Source of the DNA: VRUE01 sp035318745
Lineage (GTDB): Bacteria; Actinomycetota; Thermoleophilia; Solirubrobacterales; 70-9
DNA length: 64,000 bases
Assembly (NCBI GenBank): GCA_035318745.1
Contig: DATHEA010000039.1
Location: 50,110 to 114,109, forward strand
Direction of reading: 5' to 3'
A program made the position numbers and the translations under genes. The notes below the pieces were generated by a model. That model worked only from the letters and a program-made list of their open reading frames with translations, made no database searches and was not told the origin of the DNA. This document shows, in pieces, positions 34,069 through 41,334 of this stretch (its first letter is position 1; the number at the start of each line of letters is the position of its first letter).

Positions 34069-34493
34069 GCGGCACCTACGAATTCGCCTACCGCATTCGC
34101 GCCGCCGCCCGCCGCCCGGCGAGCTGGCTGCAGCTGCTCAAATTCGGCATCGTCGGCGGTTCCGGCTACCTGATCAACCTGGCGGTCTTCGCCTTGCTCG
34201 GTGGCGGCCTCGGCTTGCACCACCTACTTGCCGCGATCGGTGCCTTTTGCGTCGCCCTTGCCAATAACTTCCTCTGGAACCGGCACTGGACCTTCGACGC
34301 GGGTCACGGCCACCCGGGCTTCCAGGCAGCGCGTTTCTTCGCCGTCAGCGTTGCGGCGCTGCTGATCAACCTGATGGTGCTCGAAGCACTCGTCTCGGGT
34401 GCGTCGATGGGCGACCTCACCGCGCAGGCAATCGCGGTCGCGGTGGCGATGCCGTTCAATTTTCTAGGCAACAAGCTCTGGACCTTCGCCTGA
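34065..34493 (+). CDS. GtrA family membrane protein
   Basis: Small four-helix protein of 142 residues; the family is thought to flip or present polyprenyl-phosphate-linked sugars. Motifs: LLKFGIVGGSGYLINLAVFALL at the first helix, ALANNFLWNRHWTFD after helix 2 and FNFLGNKLWTFA at the C-terminus, both hallmark N-x-x-W-T-F repeats. It is coupled (ATGA) to the GT39-like gene, so it may supply or translocate the lipid-linked sugar used by that enzyme. Confidence 0.92.
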   Translation: MSGTYEFAYRIRAAARRPASWLQLLKFGIVGGSGYLINLAVFALLGGGLGLHHLLAAIGAFCVALANNFLWNRHWTFDAGHGHPGFQAARFFAVSVAALLINLMVLEALVSGASMGDLTAQAIAVAVAMPFNFLGNKLWTFA

Positions 34494-34614
34494 GAGGCGC
34501 CTAAACCGGCGCATCTCGGGGTCCTCGGTCGGCTGGTTCGGGTCACGCACTTAAGTGCGCTCCCCTCACCATCCTTCCCTGCGTCCCCCGACCTGCTTGG
34601 TTTATGCGCCTCTC
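34492..34614. repeat. Intergenic inverted repeat with central 14-bp palindrome
   Basis: Arms GAGAGGCGCCTAAACC (34492-34507) and GGTTTATGCGCCTCTC (34599-34614) are inverted with one mismatch in 16. Between them lies the perfect palindrome CGCACTTAAGTGCG at 34546-34559. The whole block fills the gap between GtrA and a convergent minus-strand gene, so it may act as a two-way terminator or a structured transcript. No U tract is evident. Confidence 0.75.
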
Positions 34615-34629
34615 AATAGGGGGTTGGTA

Positions 34630-34989
34630 CTACCAGTCCCCTTCGAGCCAGCGCAGTAGATCCGGTTCGAGCCGTTCCAGGTCGGGGGTGGGGGAGGCTA
34701 GCTCGGCGTCGACGAGCTGGATCGCGGCGCCGAGTCCAAATGTCGCCCGGTCGGGATCTCCGCCGAGCCAGGCCTCGATCTGGCCCAGGCGGAGGTGATC
34801 TGCGCGGAGCTCGTGCAGGGCGGACCGGGCGGTGGCGGGATCGGTCTCGGCCAGGTCGATCAACGCCTCCAGCCCGGCTCTGACCCGGTCTTCGGGCGTC
34901 GCCTCCTCGGTGGCGGCGATCGCCCGCTTAACAGTCTCTTCGTCGAACCACCCTTTTTCCAGCAGGGCCGTTCTCGTACCCTCTCTCAT
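34630..34989 (-). CDS. Hypothetical acidic cytoplasmic protein
   Basis: A 119-residue protein, soluble and helical, opening MREGTRTALLEKGWFDEETVKRA and rich in Glu/Asp/Leu. No signal, no membrane segment and no metal-binding motif. ATG 34989 is chosen because a GAGGAGG Shine-Dalgarno lies about 8 nt upstream on the minus strand; the open frame to 35133 contains no better start. I recognise no family. A GC hairpin at 35021-35048 would be in its leader. Confidence 0.65.
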   Translation of the reverse strand: MREGTRTALLEKGWFDEETVKRAIAATEEATPEDRVRAGLEALIDLAETDPATARSALHELRADHLRLGQIEAWLGGDPDRATFGLGAAIQLVDAELASPTPDLERLEPDLLRWLEGDW

Positions 34990-35020
34990 GTTGGGACCTC
35001 CTCTTAAGGTCTCGGCCAGG

Positions 35021-35048
35021 CCCCGGGGTGTCGCAAGCACCGCCGGGG
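35021..35048 (-). other. Leader hairpin upstream of the 119-aa gene
   Basis: CCCCGGGGTG at 35021-35030 pairs with CACCGCCGGGG at 35038-35048 around the loop TCGCAAG, giving a 10-bp stem with one bulged G. It lies 32 nt upstream of the ATG at 34989, in its likely 5' leader. No known riboswitch consensus is seen. Confidence 0.35.
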
Positions 35049-35137
35049 TCGCCTGTTTCTCTTCCCAAATCAAGCTAGGCCCGCGCCCGGACGGCGAAGC
35101 GCCTAAATACCCCCAAACAGCAACTTTTCCCACTTAT

Positions 35138-35166
35138 TTGACACTTCCGTCACGCTTTCGTATGTC
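35138..35166 (+). promoter_or_regulatory. Candidate promoter of LeuRS-like gene
   Basis: TTGACA at 35138-35143 and TATGTC at 35161-35166 with a 17-bp spacer, in an unusually AT-rich stretch for this window. It predicts a leader of about 75-80 nt before the ATG at 35251. Confidence 0.4.
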
Positions 35167-35250
35167 ACTCGAATACTTCAATGTACTTGATCATTTCTTT
35201 TCCAGCATAGGACTCCTCGGGTCCGGGGTCAACGTCCGTGGCACACTGCG

Positions 35251-37455
35251 ATGACGATGAGCCGCGAAAAGCCGATCTACGACGCCGGCGAGACCGAGTC
35301 CAACCGGCAGGCTGAGTGGGCTGAGCGGGGCGCCTTCGCGACCCCCGTTCCGGCCGCCGGGCAGGACGCCGTCTACATCAAGCCGTCGAGCCCGTTTACG
35401 TCGGGCAACCTGCACATGGGCCACGTTCGGGACTACTCGATCGGGGACGCCTACGCGCGCTTCCGCCGCGCCCGCGGCGACGCGGTGCTCTTCGGTTTCG
35501 GCTTCGATGCCTTCGGCCTGCCGGCCGAGATGGCGGCGATCGAGCGCAGCACCCGGCCGGCGGAGTGGGTCGAGCGCTGCGGCGAGCGGATGCTGGGGCA
35601 GATGAAGCGACTGGGCTTCTCCTTCGACTATGACCGCGCCTTCTACAGCTCAGACGAGGCCCAGTACCGCTGGTCCCAGTGGCTTTTCCTCACCCTCTTC
35701 GAGGCCGGGCTGGTTTACCGCGACAACGCCACCGTCGACTGGTGCGACACCTGCCAGACGACGCTTGCCGCGCTGCAAGTCGAGGACGGACGTTGCTGGC
35801 GTTGCCACAACCCGGTGCGGTTGATCCGACGCCCCACCTGGTTCCTGCGCCTGTCGCCTTACTTGGAGGAGAACGATCGCAACCTCGAGCGGCTCGCCGA
35901 CTGGGACGAGCTCTCCCTGAAAACCCAGCGCTACATCCTCGGCCGTAGCGACGGGGTCGAGTTGGATCTTGGCGGCCCGGACGATGATGGCCTGGAGGTC
36001 TTCACGCCACACAAGGGCGCCGTCGAAGAGGCACGCTTCGTGCTGCTCTCGCCGCGCCATCCGGCACTCGAGCGCTGGGTCACCGACCCCGCGGTCGCAG
36101 CGCAGCTTGACGAGCTGCGCTCGGGCGGTTGGGAGCGCAGCGCCCGCGACGCCTCCGCCGTCCCCGTGATCGACACCGGGGCGTCGGTCGAGGTCGCCGG
36201 CGACGGCCGCATGCCGCTCTTCGTCTCGCCGATCGTCGATGCCCGCTACGGCCCCACCGCGGTGCTTGGCATCCCCGGCATCGACGAGGCCGACGAGGCG
36301 ATCGCGGCACGGATGCCGCGAACGGCCGGTGAGGGGTTCGGCGGCGGTTCGGCCGCCGGCTTGGAGTTGCGCGAGGCGACCCGCTACCGCGCCTATGACT
36401 TCTCGATCTCGCGCCAGCGCTACTGGGGCACGCCGATTCCGGTGCTGCACTGTGAGCAGTGCGGGGTAGTCCCGGTTCCGATCGGGGACCTGCCGGTGGT
36501 GCTGCCGCGAGACGTCGAGCCGACCGGCGAGGGCAACCCGCTGGCCGAGCGTCCCGACTTCATGGAGACCGCCTGTCCGACCTGTGGCGGGGCGGCGCAG
36601 CGTGAGACCGACACGCTCGATTGCCATTTCGACGCTCTCTGGCTGTGGGTGCCGGTAGCGGTGCCGCCGCAGGATCGCGACGAGCAGATGTTCACCCACC
36701 CCGACCTGCAGCGCTGGCTTCCCTCCGAGCGACTCGTCGCGGGCAACGACAGCGGCGGCTTCGTCTTCGACCAGCGGGTGGTGACCAAGGCGCTGCGCGA
36801 TATCGGCCCCTTCTCCTTCCTCGAGGACGGCGAGCCCTTTGCCGGCTGCCTCTTCCACGAGATGGTGATCGCCGACGGCCGCAAGATGAGCAAGCACCTC
36901 GGCAACGTCGTCGACCCCGACGAGCTGGTCGCCGAGCACGGCGCCGACACCGTGCGGGTCGCCGTCCTCTATGCCGCCGGACCGGCCAAGGCCCTCAACT
37001 GGACCGATGGCGCGCTGCGCTTCGCCTCGCGCTTCCTGCGCGGCCTCTGGGACTACACGCAGGAGAGCATCGCCGTCGCGGCCGAGGCACCCGAGGATGC
37101 CGAGGCGGCGGCCGACACCGCGTTCATCCGCGAGCGGCTGGGGAAATGGTGCGACAACGGCGTCGAACGGATCACCGCCGACCTCGAGGAGCTGCAGATG
37201 CACAAGGCGGTGCGCAACGTGACGCGGCTGCTGGAGCGGATCAAGGACTACGAGAAGCGGATCGTCAAGCGTCGCGGTCGGCTGGGCCGCGAGGACTGCG
37301 CGGCCCTGCTCGAGGCGCTGGCCCTGCTGGCGAGGACTCTCTCGCCGTTTGCGCCCCACATTGCCGAGGAGCTATTGATCGCCCTCGGGCGTGACGCATC
37401 TGTAGGATTTCCGGCAGGAGAGGCCGTTTCCGTCTCTATGGCCAGTAATAATTGA
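35251..37455 (+). CDS. Leucyl-tRNA synthetase-like protein, editing site eroded
   Basis: Class I aminoacyl-tRNA synthetase of the LeuRS group, 734 residues against about 800-870 for normal LeuRS. The HIGH motif is present as HMGH (55-58), zinc Cys pairs WCDTC and RCWRC follow, and KMSKS appears as KMSKH (545-549). The CP1 editing domain is recognisable but has lost its hallmarks: the Thr-rich TTRPDT segment reads VFTPHKGAVEEARF (about 249-262) and the GTGAVMAVPAHDERD segment reads YGPTAVLGIPGIDEAD. The adenylate pocket is also divergent (DCHFDALWLWVP for DTFVDSSWY). The C-terminal tRNA-binding domain appears to be missing after HIAEELLIALG. It may be a LeuRS paralogue with a specialised amino acid, or a non-canonical enzyme; true leuS would then lie elsewhere. 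Confidence 0.8.
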   Translation: MTMSREKPIYDAGETESNRQAEWAERGAFATPVPAAGQDAVYIKPSSPFTSGNLHMGHVRDYSIGDAYARFRRARGDAVLFGFGFDAFGLPAEMAAIERSTRPAEWVERCGERMLGQMKRLGFSFDYDRAFYSSDEAQYRWSQWLFLTLFEAGLVYRDNATVDWCDTCQTTLAALQVEDGRCWRCHNPVRLIRRPTWFLRLSPYLEENDRNLERLADWDELSLKTQRYILGRSDGVELDLGGPDDDGLEVFTPHKGAVEEARFVLLSPRHPALERWVTDPAVAAQLDELRSGGWERSARDASAVPVIDTGASVEVAGDGRMPLFVSPIVDARYGPTAVLGIPGIDEADEAIAARMPRTAGEGFGGGSAAGLELREATRYRAYDFSISRQRYWGTPIPVLHCEQCGVVPVPIGDLPVVLPRDVEPTGEGNPLAERPDFMETACPTCGGAAQRETDTLDCHFDALWLWVPVAVPPQDRDEQMFTHPDLQRWLPSERLVAGNDSGGFVFDQRVVTKALRDIGPFSFLEDGEPFAGCLFHEMVIADGRKMSKHLGNVVDPDELVAEHGADTVRVAVLYAAGPAKALNWTDGALRFASRFLRGLWDYTQESIAVAAEAPEDAEAAADTAFIRERLGKWCDNGVERITADLEELQMHKAVRNVTRLLERIKDYEKRIVKRRGRLGREDCAALLEALALLARTLSPFAPHIAEELLIALGRDASVGFPAGEAVSVSMASNN

Positions 37456-37480
37456 TCGATATGCCCGTACCTGCTATACA
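37452..37480 (+). promoter_or_regulatory. Candidate promoter of threonine synthase gene
   Basis: TTGATC at 37452-37457 and TATACA at 37475-37480 with a 17-bp spacer, overlapping the end of the LeuRS-like gene. The predicted leader is about 90 nt; no riboswitch consensus was recognised in it. Confidence 0.45.
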
Positions 37481-37575
37481 GAACCGCTCATGATCAGGCG
37501 CCAGCATGGAAAGCGCAGGCGGAGATTTGCGAAGGCGGGCGGCCTGCCGTCGCTAGCCGGGGGCGTTGAGGGGCG

Positions 37576-38874
37576 ATGAGCCTCTCGGCCGACCAGCGCA
37601 CCCGCTCCTGCGCGACGGAGCTGGTCTGCCACGACTGCGGGCTTCGACTGCCCCTTCTCGACACCACTTTCAAGTGCCTCGGTTGTGGCCAGGGCCTTGA
37701 CATCGACTACGACTACGAGCTGGCCAAGGCCCGTTTGGCCGAGCAGCCGGTCGCCGAGCGCGAGCTCAACATCTGGCGCTTCGAGGAGCTGCTGCCGATC
37801 GTCGATGCCAGTGCGCGGGCGCGGGTCGGCCGCTACAGCGGCCGCACGCCGCTGATCCACGCCGACAGGCTCGGCGCGGAGCTTGGCCTGCGCAAGCTCT
37901 ACCTCAAGGACGACAGCACCCAGCGCCCGAGCCTCTCCTACAAGGACCGCGTCGTCTCGATGGCGGTCGCCCGCCTGCTCGAGCTGGGCAAGGAGGAGAT
38001 GGGCTGCGTCTCGACCGGCAACGTCGGCACCGCCGTGGCTTCGCTCACGGCCAAGGCGGGGGTCGCCGCCTACGTCTTCTACCCGAGCAACATGGAGCGC
38101 GGCAAGGCGCGCGCCTGCCGGGCGCTGGGAGCGGCCGTGATCCAGCTCGACGGCAACTACGACGAAGCCAACCGCGCCTGCCGCGAGCTGGCCCTCGCCA
38201 GCGGCATCCAGTTCGCCAACATCACCCTGCGCCCGTTCTACGCCGAGGGGGCGAAGACGATGGCCTTCGAGGTGGTCGAGCAGCTCGACTGGGTCTCACC
38301 CGATCACTTCGTCATCCCGGCCGCCGGCGGCACCCTCTCCTCGCGTGTCCACAAGGGACTGGGCGAGATGGAGACGGTGGGCATGGCGGAGACCGCCGCG
38401 ACCAAGATCCACATCGCCCAGGCGGAGGGCTGCGGGCCGATCGCCACCGCGATCCTCGACGGCAGCGGCAAGATCGAGGCGCAGCGTCCCAATACCGCCG
38501 CCCACTCGCTGGCGATCGGCGCCCCCGGCGACGGTCCGCTCGTGATCGACGCGGTGACGTCGCGCGGCGGCTCGGCGGCGACCGCCACCGACCCCGAGAT
38601 CTTCGAGGCGCTCGACCTGCTCGGCGCCACCGAGGGAATCCTCACCGAGCCGGCGGGCGGCACCACGATCGCGGCAACGATGAAGCTCGCCAACGAGGGC
38701 AAGCTCGGTCCCGACGACACCGTGGTCGCCGTGATCAGCGGCAACGGCTACAAGACCCTCGACGAGCACCCGGACAAGCCCTGGCCCTCGATGGTTGCCC
38801 CCGAGGTAGAGGCAATGGAAGAGACCCTCGCCCAGTTCCGCCAGACCGGCGCCGGCGCCGGTCTGGCGAATTGA
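37576..38874 (+). CDS. thrC: Threonine synthase (PLP fold type II) with N-terminal zinc ribbon
   Basis: Converts O-phosphohomoserine to threonine with PLP. The 432-residue protein has an N-terminal Cys4 ribbon (VCHDCG at about residue 16 and KCLGCGQG at about 35), a GRTPLIHADRLG lead-in, the PLP lysine in SLSYKDRVVSMAV, VSTGNVGTAVA, the phosphate loop region VIPAAGGTLSS and GILTEPAGGTT near the end. These match long ThrC-like enzymes of actinobacteria. Because PLP fold-II relatives include other lyases and synthases, the exact substrate is likely but not certain. It follows the LeuRS-like gene on the same strand with its own promoter candidate. Confidence 0.85.
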   Translation: MSLSADQRTRSCATELVCHDCGLRLPLLDTTFKCLGCGQGLDIDYDYELAKARLAEQPVAERELNIWRFEELLPIVDASARARVGRYSGRTPLIHADRLGAELGLRKLYLKDDSTQRPSLSYKDRVVSMAVARLLELGKEEMGCVSTGNVGTAVASLTAKAGVAAYVFYPSNMERGKARACRALGAAVIQLDGNYDEANRACRELALASGIQFANITLRPFYAEGAKTMAFEVVEQLDWVSPDHFVIPAAGGTLSSRVHKGLGEMETVGMAETAATKIHIAQAEGCGPIATAILDGSGKIEAQRPNTAAHSLAIGAPGDGPLVIDAVTSRGGSAATATDPEIFEALDLLGATEGILTEPAGGTTIAATMKLANEGKLGPDDTVVAVISGNGYKTLDEHPDKPWPSMVAPEVEAMEETLAQFRQTGAGAGLAN

Positions 38875-38918
38875 ATCGATCTCTTAGGATTTTCACACTT
38901 GATTTCCACCTCTCGATC

Positions 38919-38924
38919 TAGGGT
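38919..38924 (+). promoter_or_regulatory. Probable -10 box of 184-aa membrane protein gene
   Basis: TAGGGT ends 6 nt before the GTG at 38931. Confidence 0.35.
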
Positions 38925-38930
38925 CGGCTG

Positions 38931-39485
38931 GTGGAAAGCCACGAGCTAGACGCTGACTTTCCTGCTGCCGTCCACTTGCACGAGACGACGGTGCTCGATC
39001 GGGAGACCGGCTTGGGTCTGTCGATCACTGCCGTGCCGGCGGATGCCATTCCGGACCAACCGCTGGAGGCGATAGGACGTTTCGGCGGACTCGACTTCGT
39101 AGGGGAGTTCGCTCCTACGGAGCCCGCGTTGTTGGCGGCGCTGGCGGCAATGCTGGAGGGAGAAGGGGAGGAGGGAGCGTTGGAGATGGAGCGCCTCCTG
39201 GGCGCCGATCCGAACAATCCGTTGGCAAATGTGGATCCGTGGAGAAAGCGCTTTATCGAGCATTGCGCGTTCACCCCGATTCTGGCCGTGGAAGAATCGC
39301 CCATTCGGCCTAAGGTGCTAGTGGCCATGCTTGGAGGGGCGGCTGCGATCACCGTCGCGGCCATTCCTGCCGCAGGCCTCGTTCTGGCGATTGTCGGCGG
39401 CGTTGGAACCGTTGTCCTGGTCGCAGCCGTGGGCCCGGCCGCGGTGGCGCTTGGGGAGCGGTTGGAGAAGTTGGTTGCCGGTTAG
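38931..39485 (+). CDS. Hypothetical protein with C-terminal membrane hairpin
   Basis: A 184-residue protein. Residues 1-120 are soluble and acidic; residues about 128-170 are two closely spaced hydrophobic segments (VLVAMLGGAAAITVAAIPAA, VLAIVGGVGTVVLVAAVGPA). A single Cys is present. No family recognised. GTG 38931 is supported by an upstream -10 box. GC content and codon choice here are slightly less biased than in core genes, suggesting an accessory region. Confidence 0.6.
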   Translation: MESHELDADFPAAVHLHETTVLDRETGLGLSITAVPADAIPDQPLEAIGRFGGLDFVGEFAPTEPALLAALAAMLEGEGEEGALEMERLLGADPNNPLANVDPWRKRFIEHCAFTPILAVEESPIRPKVLVAMLGGAAAITVAAIPAAGLVLAIVGGVGTVVLVAAVGPAAVALGERLEKLVAG

Positions 39486-39562
39486 AGGGGGAGGCTCGCT
39501 CCTCGCGAGCGCCCGGTTCACCCTGAGCAGGCTCTAGAGATAGAAGTGTTCTGTCTGAGGAT

Positions 39563-39682
39563 GTGAGTACCCTCGGCATCGATGGCCGTGCGAAGGCTGA
39601 GGTGGAACGCGCCACGGCCTTTGGTTTCTTCTGGGGCTTTGGCCTGGGAATCCTCGTCCTCGTGACCGACTCCTTGACGTGA
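39563..39682 (+). CDS. Candidate 39-aa single-TM peptide
   Basis: A small reading frame too short for routine calling: GTG 39563 to TGA 39680-39682. It encodes a charged N-terminus (DGRAKAEVERATA) followed by one hydrophobic helix (FGFFWGFGLGILVLVTDSLT). A helix of this quality in a random high-GC frame is unusual, and it ends 14 nt before another small membrane gene. No clear Shine-Dalgarno or -10 box is seen, so it stays tentative. Confidence 0.35.
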   Translation: MSTLGIDGRAKAEVERATAFGFFWGFGLGILVLVTDSLT

Positions 39683-39684
39683 TC

Positions 39685-39690
39685 TACACT
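39685..39690 (+). promoter_or_regulatory. Probable -10 box of 71-aa membrane protein gene
   Basis: TACACT ends 6 nt before the ATG at 39697, leaderless geometry. Confidence 0.4.
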
Positions 39691-39696
39691 GGCTCC

Positions 39697-39912
39697 ATGG
39701 CAACCCGCATCGGACTTGTAGCCGTCCCCGTAGCAGCGGTCATTGGAATGGTGCTGCTGCTGAATGGTCTAGACGCGAGCGTTGGGATCGCTGGTGCTGT
39801 CCTCGGTCTGGTCACCGTCGTGAGTGGCGCGACTTTCGGCTATTTCGCAGATCGACTCCCTGAGCTTCCAGGAGCCCGCCAGACTCGACCCCTTGTGCCA
39901 CACGTCGATTAG
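39697..39912 (+). CDS. Small two-TM membrane protein
   Basis: A 71-residue product with two hydrophobic helices (IGLVAVPVAAVIGMVLLLNG and VGIAGAVLGLVTVVSGATFG) and a short polar tail. ATG 39697 is preferred over GTG 39679 because of the TACACT box 6 nt upstream. Function unknown. Together with the 39-aa and 184-aa genes it makes a run of small membrane proteins next to a decayed gene. Confidence 0.55.
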   Translation: MATRIGLVAVPVAAVIGMVLLLNGLDASVGIAGAVLGLVTVVSGATFGYFADRLPELPGARQTRPLVPHVD

Positions 39913-40128
39913 CCGCTCTCTCAAGTTGGTTTACCGGGGACACGCCCTGGAGGAACGTGAAAGATCCGCTACTCCGATTCACCTCGTGTCCGCTGTGATT
40001 GATCATGCGGATGAGGACGATGGGTTCCGGCTCCTCCCCGGCGCTGACGAGGTTATGGCGCCGACGAGCGCCGCGTATCCGGCGACGACGACGGTGACGA
40101 TTTCGAGGGCGCTAGTTTCGGTACCCAT
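39812..40128 (-). pseudogene. Decayed membrane-protein gene (frameshifted)
   Basis: On the minus strand an ATG at 40128 opens MGTETSALEIVTVVVAGYAALVGA, the look of a small membrane-anchored protein, but this frame stops at 40003. In another frame the sequence continues as GEEPEPIVLIRMINHSGHEV from about 40040 to 39980 and stays open to 39812. The second piece resembles the strand-rich domain that follows the N-terminal helix in uncharacterised actinobacterial proteins of this kind. I infer one gene broken by an indel and probably an internal deletion. It overlaps the 3' end of the plus-strand 71-aa gene. Confidence 0.4.
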
Positions 40129-40228
40129 CGGCACTCAGGATCGCCCCCGTCCGGCGGATGGACTCACTTTGGACTCGGCTCTGACAACAAACGCCGCCGA
40201 GAAGTGGCCTGTTTGGCTCAGCAAGCGA

Positions 40229-40302
40229 TGCCGGAGGAGGGACTCGAACCCCCGACACGCGGATTATGATTCCGCTGCTCTAACCAGCTGAGCTACTCCG
40301 GC
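40229..40302 (-). tRNA. tRNA with anticodon CAT (Met elongator or Ile2)
   Basis: Folds on the minus strand: acceptor GCCGGAG/CTCCGGC, D stem GCTC/GAGC, anticodon stem GCGGA/TCCGC with loop ATCATAA (anticodon CAT), T loop TTCGAGT, discriminator A, no encoded CCA. The anticodon stem lacks the three G-C pairs of initiators and the 1:72 pair is intact, so it is not tRNA-fMet. Elongator Met and lysidine-modified Ile2 both have CAT; I lean to Met. Confidence 0.93.
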
Positions 40303-40362
40303 GGGGCGGCGGATGGTAGCGAGGCTTCGTGTGTGGACGGTCCCGCGCGCCGGTTTGGTGGA

Positions 40363-40368
40363 TAGCCT
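40363..40368 (+). promoter_or_regulatory. Probable -10 box of aminopeptidase gene
   Basis: TAGCCT ends 6 nt before the GTG at 40375. Confidence 0.4.
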
Positions 40369-40374
40369 TGTGTC

Positions 40375-41331
40375 GTGATGAGCAGCGCTCTGGATAGGGC
40401 AGTCAACACGCTGATCCGAGATTGCCTGGATCTGAATCCCTCTGAAGAGATGCTGGTGATCTGCAACCCGATCACCGAAGAGCTCGGTGCGCTGCTGCGG
40501 ATCAACGCGCAGGGCGAGGGCGGCGAGGCGACCCTGGCGGTCATCTCCGAGCGGGAATCGCACGCCGCGGAGCCGCCGCGGGCAGTTGCCGCCGCGATGC
40601 TCGCCGTCGACATCGTCGTTGCGCCGACGATCCAGTCGATCTCCCACACCGAAGCGCGTCGCGTTGCCACCGAAGCCGGTGTGCGCGTTGCCTCGATGCC
40701 GGGTGTGACCGGCGAGATGCTCGCCCGGGTGATGGGCGCGGACCTGAAGCTGCTGCGCAAACGTGGCGCCTCGGTCGGCCGTGCGCTAGGTGCCGGCGCG
40801 GAGGCGACGATCACCTGCACGAACGGCTCCGACCTGCGCCTCGGCCTCGAGGACCGTACGGCGATCGTCGATGCGGGAGCGCTGAACATGCGCGGCGCCT
40901 TCGGCAACATCCCCTGCGGCGAGGCGTTCATCGCGCCGCTCGAGGGGACCGCCGAGGGGACGCTGATCGTCGACGGCTCGATCGCCGCCATCGGCAGGCT
41001 CGCCGAGCCGGTCGAGCTGACCGTTCGCGGCGGTCACCTGACCGACGCGAGCGGGGCCGAGGGTGCGCGGCTGATGGAGCTGCTCACCGAACACAGTCCT
41101 GAAGGGACCAACGTTGCCGAGCTCGGGATCGGCACCAACGAAAGCGCGATTCTCACCGGCAACATCCTCGAGGACGAGAAGATCCTCGGCACCGCTCACG
41201 TCGCCTTCGGCGCCTCGGCGGCGATTGGCGGCACGGTCCAGGTGCCGGTCCACCTCGATTGCGTGGTGTTGCAGCCGACCGTGGAGGTCGACGGCGCCAC
41301 GATCGTTCAGGCCGGAGAGCTGGTCGTCTGA
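40375..41331 (+). CDS. M29-like leucyl aminopeptidase family protein
   Basis: Predicted metallo-aminopeptidase related to the aminopeptidase T/AmpS group, 318 residues. The C-terminal half has the family's metal-binding pattern: GTAEGTLIVDGSIA, AELGIGTNESAILTGNILEDEK (written in part: ELGIGTNESA), GTAHVAFG and VPVHLDCVVLQPT where Glu, His, His and Asp ligands are expected. The N-terminal part (LVICNPITEELGALL) corresponds to the first domain. It is shorter than thermophilic AmpS enzymes (about 410 residues). Start GTG 40375, with ATG 40378 as an alternative. ftcD-like gene follows after 3 nt. Confidence 0.72.
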   Translation: MMSSALDRAVNTLIRDCLDLNPSEEMLVICNPITEELGALLRINAQGEGGEATLAVISERESHAAEPPRAVAAAMLAVDIVVAPTIQSISHTEARRVATEAGVRVASMPGVTGEMLARVMGADLKLLRKRGASVGRALGAGAEATITCTNGSDLRLGLEDRTAIVDAGALNMRGAFGNIPCGEAFIAPLEGTAEGTLIVDGSIAAIGRLAEPVELTVRGGHLTDASGAEGARLMELLTEHSPEGTNVAELGIGTNESAILTGNILEDEKILGTAHVAFGASAAIGGTVQVPVHLDCVVLQPTVEVDGATIVQAGELVV

Positions 41332-41334
41332 GCA

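Noticed and set aside
34990..35250. Possible T-box leader upstream of the LeuRS-like gene
   Set aside because: No AGGGTGGNACCGCG-like antiterminator sequence and no specifier-loop structure could be found; only a promoter-like pair and a short GGAC/GTCC hairpin.
37481..37575. Riboswitch in the threonine synthase leader
   Set aside because: The GC-rich leader forms weak hairpins but shows no consensus of the TPP, cobalamin, SAM or glycine classes that I can recognise.
39824..40291. 154-codon plus-strand frame
   Set aside because: Its C-terminal part (RRRDSNPRHADYDSAALTS) is the well-known spurious translation of the antisense strand of a tRNA gene, and the N-terminal part covers the decayed minus-strand gene.
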